Virus record (IMG/VR): IMGVR_UViG_3300020219_000012
Span: 36,343-100,342 of that record
DNA from: a virus
Length of the DNA stretch: 64,000 nucleotides
Strand: one strand, 5' to 3'
The translations under genes and the position numbers were made by a program. Below are positions 7,846-16,254 of this stretch, piece after piece. Below the pieces are notes generated by a model. The model worked only from the letters and a program-made list of their open reading frames with translations, had not been told where the DNA came from and searched no databases. Numbering within the stretch: position 1 is the first letter of the stretch; the number at the start of each line of letters is the position of its first letter.

Positions 7846-10677
7846 ATGGCATACCGCCGACCTGCAATTGAAGTCATTCAGGAGTTCCAGGAGGCCGCTG
7901 CCTCCCTGTCGCTTCCCTCCTTGCCCGCCGTTATCGTGGGGCCCGGTTATCAGATCAAGGACGACGTTAACGTCGGCGTCTATTCTGAGACCGACCTCGC
8001 CGTGACCTCCTACGTCTACTCGGGGCTGTTCGCTGGATCGATCGTCGATCTGGCCGACGCCCCGGAGGACGAGGCCGCAGCCAACGCGCACAAGTCCGTT
8101 GGGGTCGAGCTCAAGGATGCCTTCTTGGTCAAGGAGCCCGCGCTCCCCTCGACCTCGCAGATTACCGGCAAGCTCGCCACGACGAACCTGTTCCAGGACG
8201 TCACGGTTGGAGTGTTCTCCTCGTTCGATCCGGACGCCGATGAGGCTCCAACCTTCTACGTTGACGTCATCAGCGGCGCCGGGCTGGACCCCGCCGACGT
8301 CGGCCGCAAGCTGGTCATCGACAAGAACAGTGACAACGAGCTCGTGGTGGCGGCGGAGTGGAAGTCCTCGCTTCCCCTCCTCAACGTTGTCTACCGCGTC
8401 CTCGAGTTCCGCGAGTCCGAGGTCTACCCCGAGACCGACTTCGACGTCGCCGGCATCTCCAAGGATTCCGTCGGCGTTGACATCAACCCCGGCCTCAAGA
8501 CCGTCACCGACGCGGTCCCGATGACCGTGGTCGAGGGTACCGTCCTCCTGTCGTGGCGCGCGCTGCGGCCCGACCTGGCCGGCGCCTTGACTGCATTCAC
8601 CGACCTGGACTCACTCGAGGCGGTATTCGGGGTCGGCTCGATCGTCCCCGCCAACACCGGCGCCTACGCGATCAACCTCGCCCTTCTGAACACCACCACG
8701 GAGGTGAACTTCACGGGGCTTGGGGCCGCGCTGTTCACCAGCGAAGAGAACGCTTACCAGGACGCCCTCGAGTACCTCGAGAACAAGGATGTCTACGGCG
8801 TCGCGATTCTCACGCAGAACGCAGCCGTTCATCAGATCCTGAAGACCCACGTGACCGGGATGTCCCTGTCGACGGTCGGACGCGAGCGAGTTGGTTTTCT
8901 CAACCGCGTGCTCAGCACGGTCGAGGTCGCGGTGCCGGCTTCTGGCATCGGCAACGAGATCACCGCCGGCGCCAGCAACGGCATCAGCGGCGCCACCAAC
9001 ACAGAGTTCAAGGATCCAACCAACGGATCGTTCATCACGGACGACGTCGGCGTCGGCTACTTCCTTGAGATCGTCGACTACACGGCAGTCTCCGGCGTCC
9101 ACCGGTCGGTAACCCCCAACGAGCGCGACTACCTCAGATCCGGCCCAGACCAGCTGCAGATCGTCGGGGCGGCTTTTACGGGGACCGACATCGGCCGTAA
9201 GATCATCGTTCGCGGCGCCACCACCGGTGCCAACAACATCGTCTTCACGATCAGTGCTGCTGCCAGCGCGATCAAGGCGACGGTGACCCCGACGCCGACG
9301 GCCGAGCTCATGCTCAGCACGACCCGGGCATGGATCGCGGACACCCAGCGCGTTATCACGCACAACGCCGCGGACGCGGTCGTTCTGGCAACCAGCACCT
9401 GGTCGTTCCTCAACGGCGCCTTCACGGCTGCCGATGTGGGCCGCCTGCTGTTCGTGGCCGGCACGGCCACCGCGGGCAACAGCGGCGCCTTCACGATCGC
9501 CGAGATCGTCAGCGCCACGTCGATCCGGACGGTCGAGGCTCCCGCGGCTGACGAGACCCTTGGTGTCGGTGTGACCCAGAGCGTCTACACCGTCAACCGC
9601 GAGCCGGCTCGCGACGTCACCTCGGACTCGGTCAACGGTACCAGCCGTGAGTGGACCATCCTTGGCGGCGCCTTCACGTCGGCCGACATCGGTCGACGCC
9701 TCAGTGTCGCTGGGGCATCCAGCGCTGGTAACAACAGCGCCCTCCATGTCATCGAGTCCATCGTCTCCTCGACCGTGGTCAAGACCGACAACACCACGAC
9801 TCCGGTCACCGAGACGTTCAGCGGGCTCGCCGTCACCCTCTCCACGCTTGACGTGGTGTCGGTGACTCCGAGCGCGGACGAGGAAGACTACATCCTCAAC
9901 ACCCGCCACCAGATCGCCAGCATCTCTTCGGAGAGCTCGCTGGTCTTGGTTGCCGATGCGACCGCCGGCTTCGGCGGCACACTCGGCAGCGTCGAGTACC
10001 GCATCACCAAGGATCTATCGCTCACCGAGCAGGCGACCCTGCTGGCTGGCTACGCGACGTCGCTGGGCACCCGTCGCCTGGTTTCGTCCTGGCCGGACGT
10101 CCTGGCAGTGTCCGTGAACTCCCTGGCCACGAAGGTCCCCGGCTACTTCGCCGGTGCCGTTCTGGCCGGCATGACGGCCGGGCTGCCCAGCCAGGCCGGG
10201 TTCACCAACCTGACCATGACCGGGTTCGTGGGTCGCGAGAACTCGGATGACCGGTTCTCGGACGCGCAGCTGGACGTCATCGCCGGCGGCGGCAACATGA
10301 TCCTGACCCAGTCGGTGCCGGATGCGGCGCTGGGCGTGCGCCATCAGCTGACGACCGACCTGTCGACGATCCAGTTCCAGGAGTTCTCGGTCACCAAGAA
10401 CGTCGACCTGATTGCGCGGTTCTTCCGTGGCGTCTACCGGCCGTTCCTGGGCATCTACAACATCACCGATGGGCTGATGGACCTGCTCAAGACCCGAGGC
10501 GAAGGTGCGTTGGCGTTCCTCAGGTCGCAGCGTGTGGCACGGCTCGGTCCGCCCATCCTGACGGGCGAGATGACCCGCATCGAGACTTCCGAGACTCAGC
10601 CCGACACCGTCGAGATCGACATCGAGATCAGCGTGCCGCTGCCGCTCAACAACATCAAGCTGACCCTGCTGGTCTAA
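7846..10677 (+). CDS. Contractile tail sheath protein, enlarged by repeats
   Basis: 943 residues, GAGGA site. The N-terminus (PAIEVIQEFQEAAA, PSLPAVIVGPGYQI) and the C-terminal ~250 residues, ending in a MTRIETSETQPDTVEIDIEI beta segment, look like phage sheath proteins. The middle is expanded by at least five copies of a beta module with the signature GAFTxADVGRxLxVxG, near nt 8275, 9023, 9169, 9412 and 9664. Sheath genes are usually much shorter, so the repeats are an insertion probably exposed on the tail. Followed by the tube gene, the normal order. Confidence 0.78.
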   Translation: MAYRRPAIEVIQEFQEAAASLSLPSLPAVIVGPGYQIKDDVNVGVYSETDLAVTSYVYSGLFAGSIVDLADAPEDEAAANAHKSVGVELKDAFLVKEPALPSTSQITGKLATTNLFQDVTVGVFSSFDPDADEAPTFYVDVISGAGLDPADVGRKLVIDKNSDNELVVAAEWKSSLPLLNVVYRVLEFRESEVYPETDFDVAGISKDSVGVDINPGLKTVTDAVPMTVVEGTVLLSWRALRPDLAGALTAFTDLDSLEAVFGVGSIVPANTGAYAINLALLNTTTEVNFTGLGAALFTSEENAYQDALEYLENKDVYGVAILTQNAAVHQILKTHVTGMSLSTVGRERVGFLNRVLSTVEVAVPASGIGNEITAGASNGISGATNTEFKDPTNGSFITDDVGVGYFLEIVDYTAVSGVHRSVTPNERDYLRSGPDQLQIVGAAFTGTDIGRKIIVRGATTGANNIVFTISAAASAIKATVTPTPTAELMLSTTRAWIADTQRVITHNAADAVVLATSTWSFLNGAFTAADVGRLLFVAGTATAGNSGAFTIAEIVSATSIRTVEAPAADETLGVGVTQSVYTVNREPARDVTSDSVNGTSREWTILGGAFTSADIGRRLSVAGASSAGNNSALHVIESIVSSTVVKTDNTTTPVTETFSGLAVTLSTLDVVSVTPSADEEDYILNTRHQIASISSESSLVLVADATAGFGGTLGSVEYRITKDLSLTEQATLLAGYATSLGTRRLVSSWPDVLAVSVNSLATKVPGYFAGAVLAGMTAGLPSQAGFTNLTMTGFVGRENSDDRFSDAQLDVIAGGGNMILTQSVPDAALGVRHQLTTDLSTIQFQEFSVTKNVDLIARFFRGVYRPFLGIYNITDGLMDLLKTRGEGALAFLRSQRVARLGPPILTGEMTRIETSETQPDTVEIDIEISVPLPLNNIKLTLLV

Positions 10678-10710
10678 GCCGCCCCACTAGCTAGGTAAGG
10701 AGACTCAGCA

Positions 10711-11484
10711 ATGCCACTTCGTCCACAGGCCACGACCAGCTTCAACAACTGGAACTTTCACAACCACCACGTTCAAGAGGAACTGATGGGTGGAGAGTTC
10801 ATCTCCGCCGAGACCACGCTCATCGCGGCAGGTCCGCCGCGCCTGACCGACGTCGGCAACGGCGACACCGAGATTTCGGCCGACGAGGGCGACCTCGTCT
10901 TCCCGATCGGCGTTCTCGAAAACGTGGGCATGAGCCAGTCCAAGCAGCTGCAGCGGATCTTCGAGATCGGCTCGAGCCGCAGCTACTTCGTGCCCGGCCG
11001 CACCGTCGGGTCGCTGACCCTGGGGCGCGTGCTCTATCACGGTCCCTCGCTGCTCAAGGTGCTCTACGCGCACTACAAGCAGAGCCGCGGCGACATCCGC
11101 TTCAACCACAAGGGCAAGGGCGCCACGATGAACCAGGGCGGCGTCCAGGTTCCTGACCCGAACGCTACCCTGCTCGAGCTCGCCTCGCTGCAGAACGAGC
11201 TGCACCGGGTGAAGTTCAACCCGGGCTACGACGACCTGTGGCTCAACCTGGCGTCGGATCTATTCAACCAGCCGACCGGCATGGCGATCTACTTCCGCAA
11301 CCAGCTCGACATGACGGTTGGCGGCGTCTACCTCGAGGAGTGCTACATCCAGGGCCACCAGCTCTCGATCAGCTCCGGCTCAGCGCTCCTCATGGAGGGC
11401 GTCTCGCTGCAGTTCGAACAGGTTCGCCCGATCCGCATGCGCCTCGGTGGCGCAGGCCAGCCGCTCTACGCTAACGTCGGCTAA
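10711..11484 (+). CDS. Tail tube protein
   Basis: 257 residues, AAGGAG site. Beta-rich, with long hydrophobic-polar strands and little charge clustering. It directly follows the sheath gene, the conserved position of the tube protein in contractile tails. No unique motif was recognised; assignment is by order, size and composition. Confidence 0.65.
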   Translation: MPLRPQATTSFNNWNFHNHHVQEELMGGEFISAETTLIAAGPPRLTDVGNGDTEISADEGDLVFPIGVLENVGMSQSKQLQRIFEIGSSRSYFVPGRTVGSLTLGRVLYHGPSLLKVLYAHYKQSRGDIRFNHKGKGATMNQGGVQVPDPNATLLELASLQNELHRVKFNPGYDDLWLNLASDLFNQPTGMAIYFRNQLDMTVGGVYLEECYIQGHQLSISSGSALLMEGVSLQFEQVRPIRMRLGGAGQPLYANVG

Positions 11485-11486
11485 TC

Positions 11487-11741
11487 ATGAACCGGCAGGC
11501 ATTCGCAGATGAGCTCATGAAGGTCGCCGCCGGTGGCCTGTTCACGCGCATGGGCGCCATCGGTGCAGCATCAGGCCTTGGCGCCCTGGGCCTTGGCAAG
11601 ATGAAGCACATGATGACCGGCGATCCGTATGATGAGCCGGCGGACAACGTCCTGGGAGCCGCTGCCAAGGGCGGACTTGGCGGCCTGTCGGTTGCTGGAC
11701 TCTTGCACCTGATTGGCAAGGCGTCCCGCAAGGTGCCCTAG
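11487..11741 (+). CDS. Gly-rich membrane-active-type small protein with FADELMKVA
   Basis: 84 residues. The N-terminus MNRQAFADELMKVAAGG repeats the FxxELxKxA motif of other virion genes here; two Gly/Ala-rich hydrophobic stretches follow (IGAASGLGALGLG and GGLGGLSVAGLLHLI). It is the last + gene of the structural run; its stop overlaps the stop of the convergent minus gene by 4 nt. Role unknown. Confidence 0.55.
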   Translation: MNRQAFADELMKVAAGGLFTRMGAIGAASGLGALGLGKMKHMMTGDPYDEPADNVLGAAAKGGLGGLSVAGLLHLIGKASRKVP

Positions 11742-12244
11742 CCCCAGGCTGGCACCCCGGAGAGCGCCTTCAGCGCCCGCTTCTCACAGGCATCCTCCCA
11801 GCCGGGCTGGACCGTCACCCGGATCACCTTGATGGTGAAGTAGGTGATCTGGTACTTCTCGCTGGGCGGGACGTACCTGATCTCGACCGAGCGCGGAAAC
11901 ACGGCGTCCATCGCAGCGATGAAGAGGATGATGGTGTCGCGCCAGTCAGCCTGAATGGGGCGCAGCGGGAACATCTGGTAGATGTAGTCGTCGCCATCCT
12001 TGGTGTGCTCGATCATCCAACGCGAGCCAGACTGCCTGAACTCCTTGTAGTGGATGGCTGTGATGCCCATCGCCTCGGCTGAGCCGGAGAGGCGCTCTCC
12101 CAGATCCCGGCTTGCCTTGTCGAGCTCGAGCTCGTCATGGAGCAGCTGGTCGATCTCAGCCGCACGGCGGCGCACCGACTCCTTGTTCTCTTTGGCTTCG
12201 TCGGCCTTCCTGGCGACCGATCCGGAATCAAACATTCGTCCCAT
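11738..12244 (-). CDS. Hypothetical protein ending the leftward block
   Basis: 168 residues. N-terminal half is a charged coiled-coil (KADEAKENKESVRRRAAEIDQLLHDELELD written in parts), the C-terminal half an alpha/beta domain. It has no clear Shine-Dalgarno; a GGCATACC sequence 8 nt before the ATG is a possible degenerate version of the GGCATAAG element. Last gene of the leftward replication block, meeting the + structural operon tail to tail. Not recognised. Confidence 0.5.
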   Translation of the reverse strand: MGRMFDSGSVARKADEAKENKESVRRRAAEIDQLLHDELELDKASRDLGERLSGSAEAMGITAIHYKEFRQSGSRWMIEHTKDGDDYIYQMFPLRPIQADWRDTIILFIAAMDAVFPRSVEIRYVPPSEKYQITYFTIKVIRVTVQPGWEDACEKRALKALSGVPAWG

Positions 12245-12309
12245 GAAAGGGACGGTATGCCAAAACCTACGCTTCCGTCAACGCCGATGCGCAGGCTAAA
12301 AAAGGTGGC

Positions 12310-12663
12310 TCACGTGAACATGTAGACGCGAAACTTCGCGTTCGCCGTCGTCGTCACCGACAGAGCGGTCAGCCCGCCATTGGGATTGAACCAAGCCCAG
12401 AACCCGCCATCGACCGAGATGGGTAGGACCTCGGTGGAGCCATTGATCTTGAGGTCACCCTCCCCGGTCTCTACTTCGATGTAGCAGGCCTTGGCGTCGG
12501 TCAGCCGGCCCATCAGGCTCTGGTCGGTCTGCGCGCCAGTGATGCCCACGTCGTCGACAGTGCGCTGCGTGTAGATCAGCGAGGCGCTGAACGTGCGGGT
12601 CGGCGGGGTCGCCTCGGCGCCCAGAGGAAAGGAGATCGTCCCGGCGATGGTCAAGGTCGGCAT
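12310..12663 (-). CDS. Beta-rich virion-like protein
   Basis: 117 residues, nearly all predicted beta strand with Thr/Gly/Ala (LTIAGTISFPLG, ALSVTTTANAKFRVYMF), the look of tail or decoration proteins, although it lies in the leftward block. No Shine-Dalgarno; the box TAGTAT (12670-12675) lies 6 nt before the ATG, just after the upstream stop codon, so a leaderless transcript is possible. Function unknown. Confidence 0.55.
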   Translation of the reverse strand: MPTLTIAGTISFPLGAEATPPTRTFSASLIYTQRTVDDVGITGAQTDQSLMGRLTDAKACYIEVETGEGDLKINGSTEVLPISVDGGFWAWFNPNGGLTALSVTTTANAKFRVYMFT

Positions 12664-12678
12664 CGCCCGATACTACAC

Positions 12679-13470
12679 CTACTCAACGAGCACGGCAGCC
12701 CGGTCGATCTTCTCGTGGAAAGCCGGGTCCGCCGAGGCGACGAAGCTAAGGAGCGCGCCCGCAGACTCGCGATACTCGGTCGGGGTCATCGCACCGGAGA
12801 GGTGCTGGATCCTCTGAAGGATGAAGGCCGTCTGAAAGACGTCCTGCATGCAGTAGGTGTCGATCTCAAGGAACTTGCCCTCCTTGAATGCATCGTAGAC
12901 CTTGCTGCCGTCGATGCCGACCTTGCCGGGTAGACCCATCAGCATCGCCAGGTTTGCCATGTGCGGCCGCTGGAACGATCCCTTGTTGGTCCAGAGCTCC
13001 GCCAGGTCCATGTGGTGACCGGCGTAGCGATCGCGATACTCCTTGGACCACTGCGACTTGCCGCCCTTGTTGTCGTCGAGAAGGCCGAAGTACCACGGCA
13101 TGGGGATACCGTAGCGAAAGGCCCTGGTTTGCAAGACCGGAACATCAAACCCTCGGCCATGCCAGTCGACCAGGCGAAGCGGTTCCCGTTGCTCGAATAG
13201 AGAGCCGGAGGCGGCGGCGCTCCACCGCTCAATCATCTCCTTCTCGCTCTTGCCGCCAGCTAGGCCGCCGGCCGCGCAGCCACCCTTGACCGGCCTGAAC
13301 CGTTCATCCAGGGCCAGCATCCCGATCGTCACAACCCTGTGCATTGAGATCGGCGGGAAGTCCGGGACGGGCTTCCCCTTCTCTGCCGAGATCCTGCACT
13401 CCTCGGCCCACGTCGACTGAAGCTCCGTCTCCGGGATCGTCTCGATGTCCTGAACCAGATATTTGACCAT
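12679..13470 (-). CDS. 3'-5' exonuclease, PolB-type (DNA_pol_B_exo2)
   Basis: 263 residues. A DnaQ/PolB-fold exonuclease: Exo I QDIETIP (D8, E10), Exo II WHGRGFDVPVL (D109) and Exo III YCMQD (Y206, D210), plus a HMDL segment. These are the metal-binding acidic residues of stand-alone exonucleases related to the proofreading domain of family B polymerases. Start from GGAGAAGCAGC before ATG. No polymerase domain is attached; it could proofread for a polymerase outside the window or act in recombination. Its first 167 nt overlap the upstream nuclease gene in another frame. Confidence 0.82.
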   Translation of the reverse strand: MVKYLVQDIETIPETELQSTWAEECRISAEKGKPVPDFPPISMHRVVTIGMLALDERFRPVKGGCAAGGLAGGKSEKEMIERWSAAASGSLFEQREPLRLVDWHGRGFDVPVLQTRAFRYGIPMPWYFGLLDDNKGGKSQWSKEYRDRYAGHHMDLAELWTNKGSFQRPHMANLAMLMGLPGKVGIDGSKVYDAFKEGKFLEIDTYCMQDVFQTAFILQRIQHLSGAMTPTEYRESAGALLSFVASADPAFHEKIDRAAVLVE

Positions 13471-13909
13471 GCTGCTTCTCCAGGAAGAGCCATCGCCCTT
13501 CTCGTCGGTGGACCGGACGACCGATTTTCACCATCTCTTCGTAGGTGAAATTTCCTGTCTTGGCCGGCAGATCGCTTGGGTGGATTCGATACGCAGTATC
13601 TAGAGAGACTCTGACAATGCCAAAGGCCTCCACCCCCGCCCTGTCCATTTTTCGCAGCATAGAGATCTGTGGGCCCGAGAAGGTGTGCTTGAGCATCTGT
13701 CCAATGCGGCGCCCCCTGTGGAGGGAGTTCGGCATCAGTGGCTGAATCTGCTTGGCCTCCACCGCCAAGGGCCTCTCGTCCAGGCGCCAGCACAGCAGGT
13801 CTGGGATCCCGAGCGTGTAGCCATCGTTTGGCCTGACGATGACTGCCGCATCCCCGTAGATGAGCTCGAGCGTCCTGATGAGCGCATCGACGAATCCGCG
13901 CTCAACCAT
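13304..13909 (-). CDS. VRR-NUC-like / PD-(D/E)XK nuclease
   Basis: 201 residues from the ATG at 13909. The core GIPDLLCW...RPLAVEAKQ is the D...ExK signature of the PD-(D/E)XK superfamily, in the arrangement of VRR-NUC and phage resolvase-type nucleases (small, single domain). The last ~55 residues are Gly/Asp/Arg-rich and are translated from the region that also encodes the start of the exonuclease in another frame, so they may be non-conserved. Probably processes branched or broken DNA with its exonuclease neighbour. Confidence 0.65.
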   Translation of the reverse strand: MVERGFVDALIRTLELIYGDAAVIVRPNDGYTLGIPDLLCWRLDERPLAVEAKQIQPLMPNSLHRGRRIGQMLKHTFSGPQISMLRKMDRAGVEAFGIVRVSLDTAYRIHPSDLPAKTGNFTYEEMVKIGRPVHRREGRWLFLEKQHGQISGSGHRDDPGDGASVDVGRGVQDLGREGEARPGLPADLNAQGCDDRDAGPG

Positions 13910-14498
13910 ACCGCCTGGCCTTGCCGATCTCGAAGGTGGTCTTGACCGCCGCCCCCGTGGCATCAATTCGTATCACTTGCTCTCCCAGCCCGGGCTGCTT
14001 GAAGGTCGGGTCCCTGGGCGGCCAGGAGCCTGACATTTTAATAACCGCCGCGACGGTCGGGTTGAGCCAGGTGAGCATCTCATCGACGGTGCACCAGTTG
14101 ACCCCCAGTGGCTTACGCGATGACATGCGGGGTATGAGATAGAGCTCGCCCAGCGGCGAGGAGAACTGGATGTATCTGATATTCATCCACTTGACGTATC
14201 GGAGTTCCCAGAGCTCTGGGTCCAGGTGGGTCGTGCGATACACTTCGGCGAGCCGCTCGTTGACTCGCTCCCAGGCCAGTATCACGCTATCGAGCTCCTT
14301 GTCGAAGCGAGAGGTGTCCTCGTCTCGGATGGAGTTCTCGACCTGCAGGCAAAGCTGGTCCAGGTATGGCTGAACCTTCGGATCGCCGGCCGCGTAGTCA
14401 TTCCATCCGGGGAGACGCTCAGATTGAAGACGTGTCACTTCCCGGACGAGGCGAGCTCGCAGCTTCGCCTCCGTCGTCATGGGTTGGTCGCTGGTCAT
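13902..14498 (-). CDS. Hypothetical protein in replication block
   Basis: 198 residues if started at the ATG at 14498 (GGGGTG upstream); a GTG at 14504 is also possible. N-terminal half is helical (TEAKLRARLVREVTRLQSE), the second half contains aromatic and beta segments (RYIQFSSPLGELYLIPRM). It overlaps the nuclease start by 8 nt and the OB-fold gene end by about 80 nt, so it is part of the same translation-coupled unit. Not recognised. Confidence 0.5.
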   Translation of the reverse strand: MTSDQPMTTEAKLRARLVREVTRLQSERLPGWNDYAAGDPKVQPYLDQLCLQVENSIRDEDTSRFDKELDSVILAWERVNERLAEVYRTTHLDPELWELRYVKWMNIRYIQFSSPLGELYLIPRMSSRKPLGVNWCTVDEMLTWLNPTVAAVIKMSGSWPPRDPTFKQPGLGEQVIRIDATGAAVKTTFEIGKARRYG

Positions 14499-14817
14499 GA
14501 TCACCCCATATATCGATGGATAGGGTCCGGACCTTCGTAAGGTCCTGGCCCTTGAATTGTTCAGAACGAATGTAACCCTCGATCGTCACCCAGGAGCCCA
14601 GTCGGGCCTCGCGTGCGACCTTCTCGGCGTCCCTGCCGACCACCTCTACCAGCACGCGGTTCTTGCGTGCTCTGGCCTCACCGTCTGGATTGAGCCAGCT
14701 TTCGACCATGCATAGCTGAAAAGAAGTCAGCTTCGTCCTGGGACTGAGTGAACTGACCGTTGGCGTCGAGACCACAGTCCCCTGAAGCCAAGTCCGGTTG
14801 ATGAACGGTGGCGGCAT
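14419..14817 (-). CDS. OB-fold ssDNA-binding-type protein (SSB/PriB-like)
   Basis: 132 residues. A short OB fold starting at LQGTVVSTPTVSSL, with KNRVLVEVVGRDAEKVA and LGSWVTIEGYIRSEQF strands typical of SSB and PriB proteins, then a hydrophilic Ser/Asp/Glu-rich tail that would serve as a protein-docking tail. Probably coats single-stranded DNA during replication and recombination next to the clamp, nuclease and annealase genes. Its start lies 140 nt inside the upstream sigma-like gene in a different frame. Confidence 0.65.
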   Translation of the reverse strand: MPPPFINRTWLQGTVVSTPTVSSLSPRTKLTSFQLCMVESWLNPDGEARARKNRVLVEVVGRDAEKVAREARLGSWVTIEGYIRSEQFKGQDLTKVRTLSIDIWGDHDQRPTHDDGGEAASSPRPGSDTSSI

Positions 14818-15166
14818 TTCGTTCCTGTGACTCTGCCATAGCCATGCGTAGTTTGCGCAAGGCGCTTACCTCGATCTGCCTGACCCGCTCCCGGGTCAAG
14901 TCCATCGCATCGCCAATCTCGTCGAGCGTGTGGGACCCGCCGGCCTCGGCTCCAACGAAGGTGCAGTTCATGTACCCCGCCTGCCTGATGGCGAAGGGGC
15001 AGCCGCGATTGGTGCACGGCTCATTCGGGAAGACCTGCCGCAAGTCCGGGCATCGGTCGGCCAGCACGCGACTCGGCGTTCCGATGATCCGATTCACCTC
15101 TTCGGTGTTGAACTCGCGCTTGATTCTCACGGTGTGTCTGTTCCTGGGGTTACTGCGCCGGGTCAA
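14678..15166 (-). CDS. Sigma factor region-4-like DNA-binding protein
   Basis: 162 residues. Residues about 79-107 (TLDEIGDAMDLTRERVRQIE, then SALRKLR) match the helix-turn-helix of sigma-70 region 4, which binds -35 elements. Four cysteines (C39, C51, C56, C68) precede it and could hold zinc. There is no region 2, so it is not a complete sigma factor; it may be a regulator or a partner of host RNA polymerase. It is the obvious candidate to act on the repeated GGCATAAG elements of this genome, but that is inference. Confidence 0.72.
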   Translation of the reverse strand: MTRRSNPRNRHTVRIKREFNTEEVNRIIGTPSRVLADRCPDLRQVFPNEPCTNRGCPFAIRQAGYMNCTFVGAEAGGSHTLDEIGDAMDLTRERVRQIEVSALRKLRMAMAESQERNAATVHQPDLASGDCGLDANGQFTQSQDEADFFSAMHGRKLAQSRR

Positions 15167-15182
15167 GCAGTGACATACGCTA

Positions 15183-15356
15183 TCACGGACGGATCAGCTT
15201 TTCACGCAGGCAGTCGCGGTGTACGTGGCAGACGGCAAGGACCGACTCGTCGACAACGAAGAAGTCCGGATCCGCTGGATCGAGTAGACCGCCGGCCAGC
15301 TCCACCGCAGGGGTGGAGGGCTTGATGGGCTGTCTGCACAGCACACATGTTTTCAT
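15183..15356 (-). CDS. 57-residue zinc-ribbon-type protein
   Basis: A short gene starting at the ATG that overlaps the previous stop (ATGA). It begins MKTCVLCRQP and ends with AVCHVHRDCLREKL, giving CxxC and CxxHxxxC, likely a single zinc site. Translation coupling and the paired cysteines support a real gene. Function unknown; one of many small zinc proteins in this block. Confidence 0.6.
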   Translation of the reverse strand: MKTCVLCRQPIKPSTPAVELAGGLLDPADPDFFVVDESVLAVCHVHRDCLREKLIRP

Positions 15357-15778
15357 ATAATGATTCCGCCGCTAAGATCTTTGAGAATCCTTACCGACGG
15401 AAGGCCTAGCCCGTGGCGAGCCTGGTACCACTTGGGGACGGGGAACAGATCGTCGATATGCTGTGACGGGAAGACCAAGCCGAGGATCTCATCCAGTCGC
15501 CAGTGCACGCCCCAGCCTCCGTTTTCGGAGTGCCACTCATGGGTGAGTGGTCGGTCGTCCAGCCAGTGCATGACCTCAACCGCCCACCCGTAGTCGCGTG
15601 GGACCTCGACGCGGGCGGCCTTCCCGCACATTCGGCACCAGGTCTGAACCATGACCGACTCGGACTTGGTCTTCCGATTCGACCGAAGCCACTCGCGGTT
15701 GAGGTCTCGGAGGTGGAGGCACTTGAGGCAATCACCCGCCGCTGGTGGCCGTCTGGATCGTGAACGAGGAGAGGTCAT
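15353..15778 (-). CDS. Zinc-binding hypothetical protein
   Basis: 141 residues from the ATG at 15778 (longer upstream reading overlaps the neighbouring gene in the wrong frame). CLKC near residue 18 and CRMC near residue 48 are two CxxC knuckles; the rest is aromatic and acidic (WHSENGGWGVHWRLDEILG). Overlaps the upstream gene by 47 nt and the downstream one by 4 nt. Not a recognised family. Confidence 0.6.
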   Translation of the reverse strand: MTSPRSRSRRPPAAGDCLKCLHLRDLNREWLRSNRKTKSESVMVQTWCRMCGKAARVEVPRDYGWAVEVMHWLDDRPLTHEWHSENGGWGVHWRLDEILGLVFPSQHIDDLFPVPKWYQARHGLGLPSVRILKDLSGGIII

Positions 15779-16244
15779 CGTCGGTCTCCTTCGTGAGTCC
15801 ACGGCTGTGCACGGGCAGGGTGGACATCGTCTCCCTGGCCTCTCGGATTGCAGCCAGCGATTCACCCACGCCGGGTAGCGCCAGGTCGAGGCCGGCCAGG
15901 CTCTGCATGGCGAAGTCGAGGCGATTCTCGACGCGGGCCGCGGTCGCCCGAAGATCGGAGGCGAACGCCCCGGCATCCATCCGCGACTGCCGCGTGAAGT
16001 TCTCGAAAAGGTCGATGACGTTCTTGAACGTGGTCACCAGCGGGCGAGAGATGGCGGCGCGAACCCGGTCGTCCCCGAGGGCGGCGCGCTCGAGGAGGTT
16101 GGTGATCGTCAGCAGCGTGTTGTCGGGGAGAACCTGCACGAGCTCCTCGCAGACCCTGCACACATACACGTTCTGCTTGGGCAGATCGATCCTGCCCATC
16201 ACGGACTCACACACAGGACACTTCACATCGTTGGCCTTGGTCAT
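15732..16244 (-). CDS. Zinc ribbon plus helical domain protein
   Basis: 170 residues, start at ATG 16244 with AAGGAG. N-terminal CPVC...CRVC zinc ribbon (residues 9-33), then a long helical region (LLTITNLLERAALGDDRVRAA and following). Just downstream of the sliding clamp gene, in the same direction, so possibly co-expressed with it. Role unknown. Confidence 0.62.
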   Translation of the reverse strand: MTKANDVKCPVCESVMGRIDLPKQNVYVCRVCEELVQVLPDNTLLTITNLLERAALGDDRVRAAISRPLVTTFKNVIDLFENFTRQSRMDAGAFASDLRATAARVENRLDFAMQSLAGLDLALPGVGESLAAIREARETMSTLPVHSRGLTKETDDDLSSFTIQTATSGG

Positions 16245-16254
16245 CTGATTCTCC

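Noticed and set aside
13304-13470. Sequencing frameshift instead of overlapping genes
   Set aside because: Both the upstream nuclease frame and the exonuclease start are intact with ribosome sites, and similar overlaps occur at other places, so a frameshift is not needed; it remains possible and is listed as a finding.
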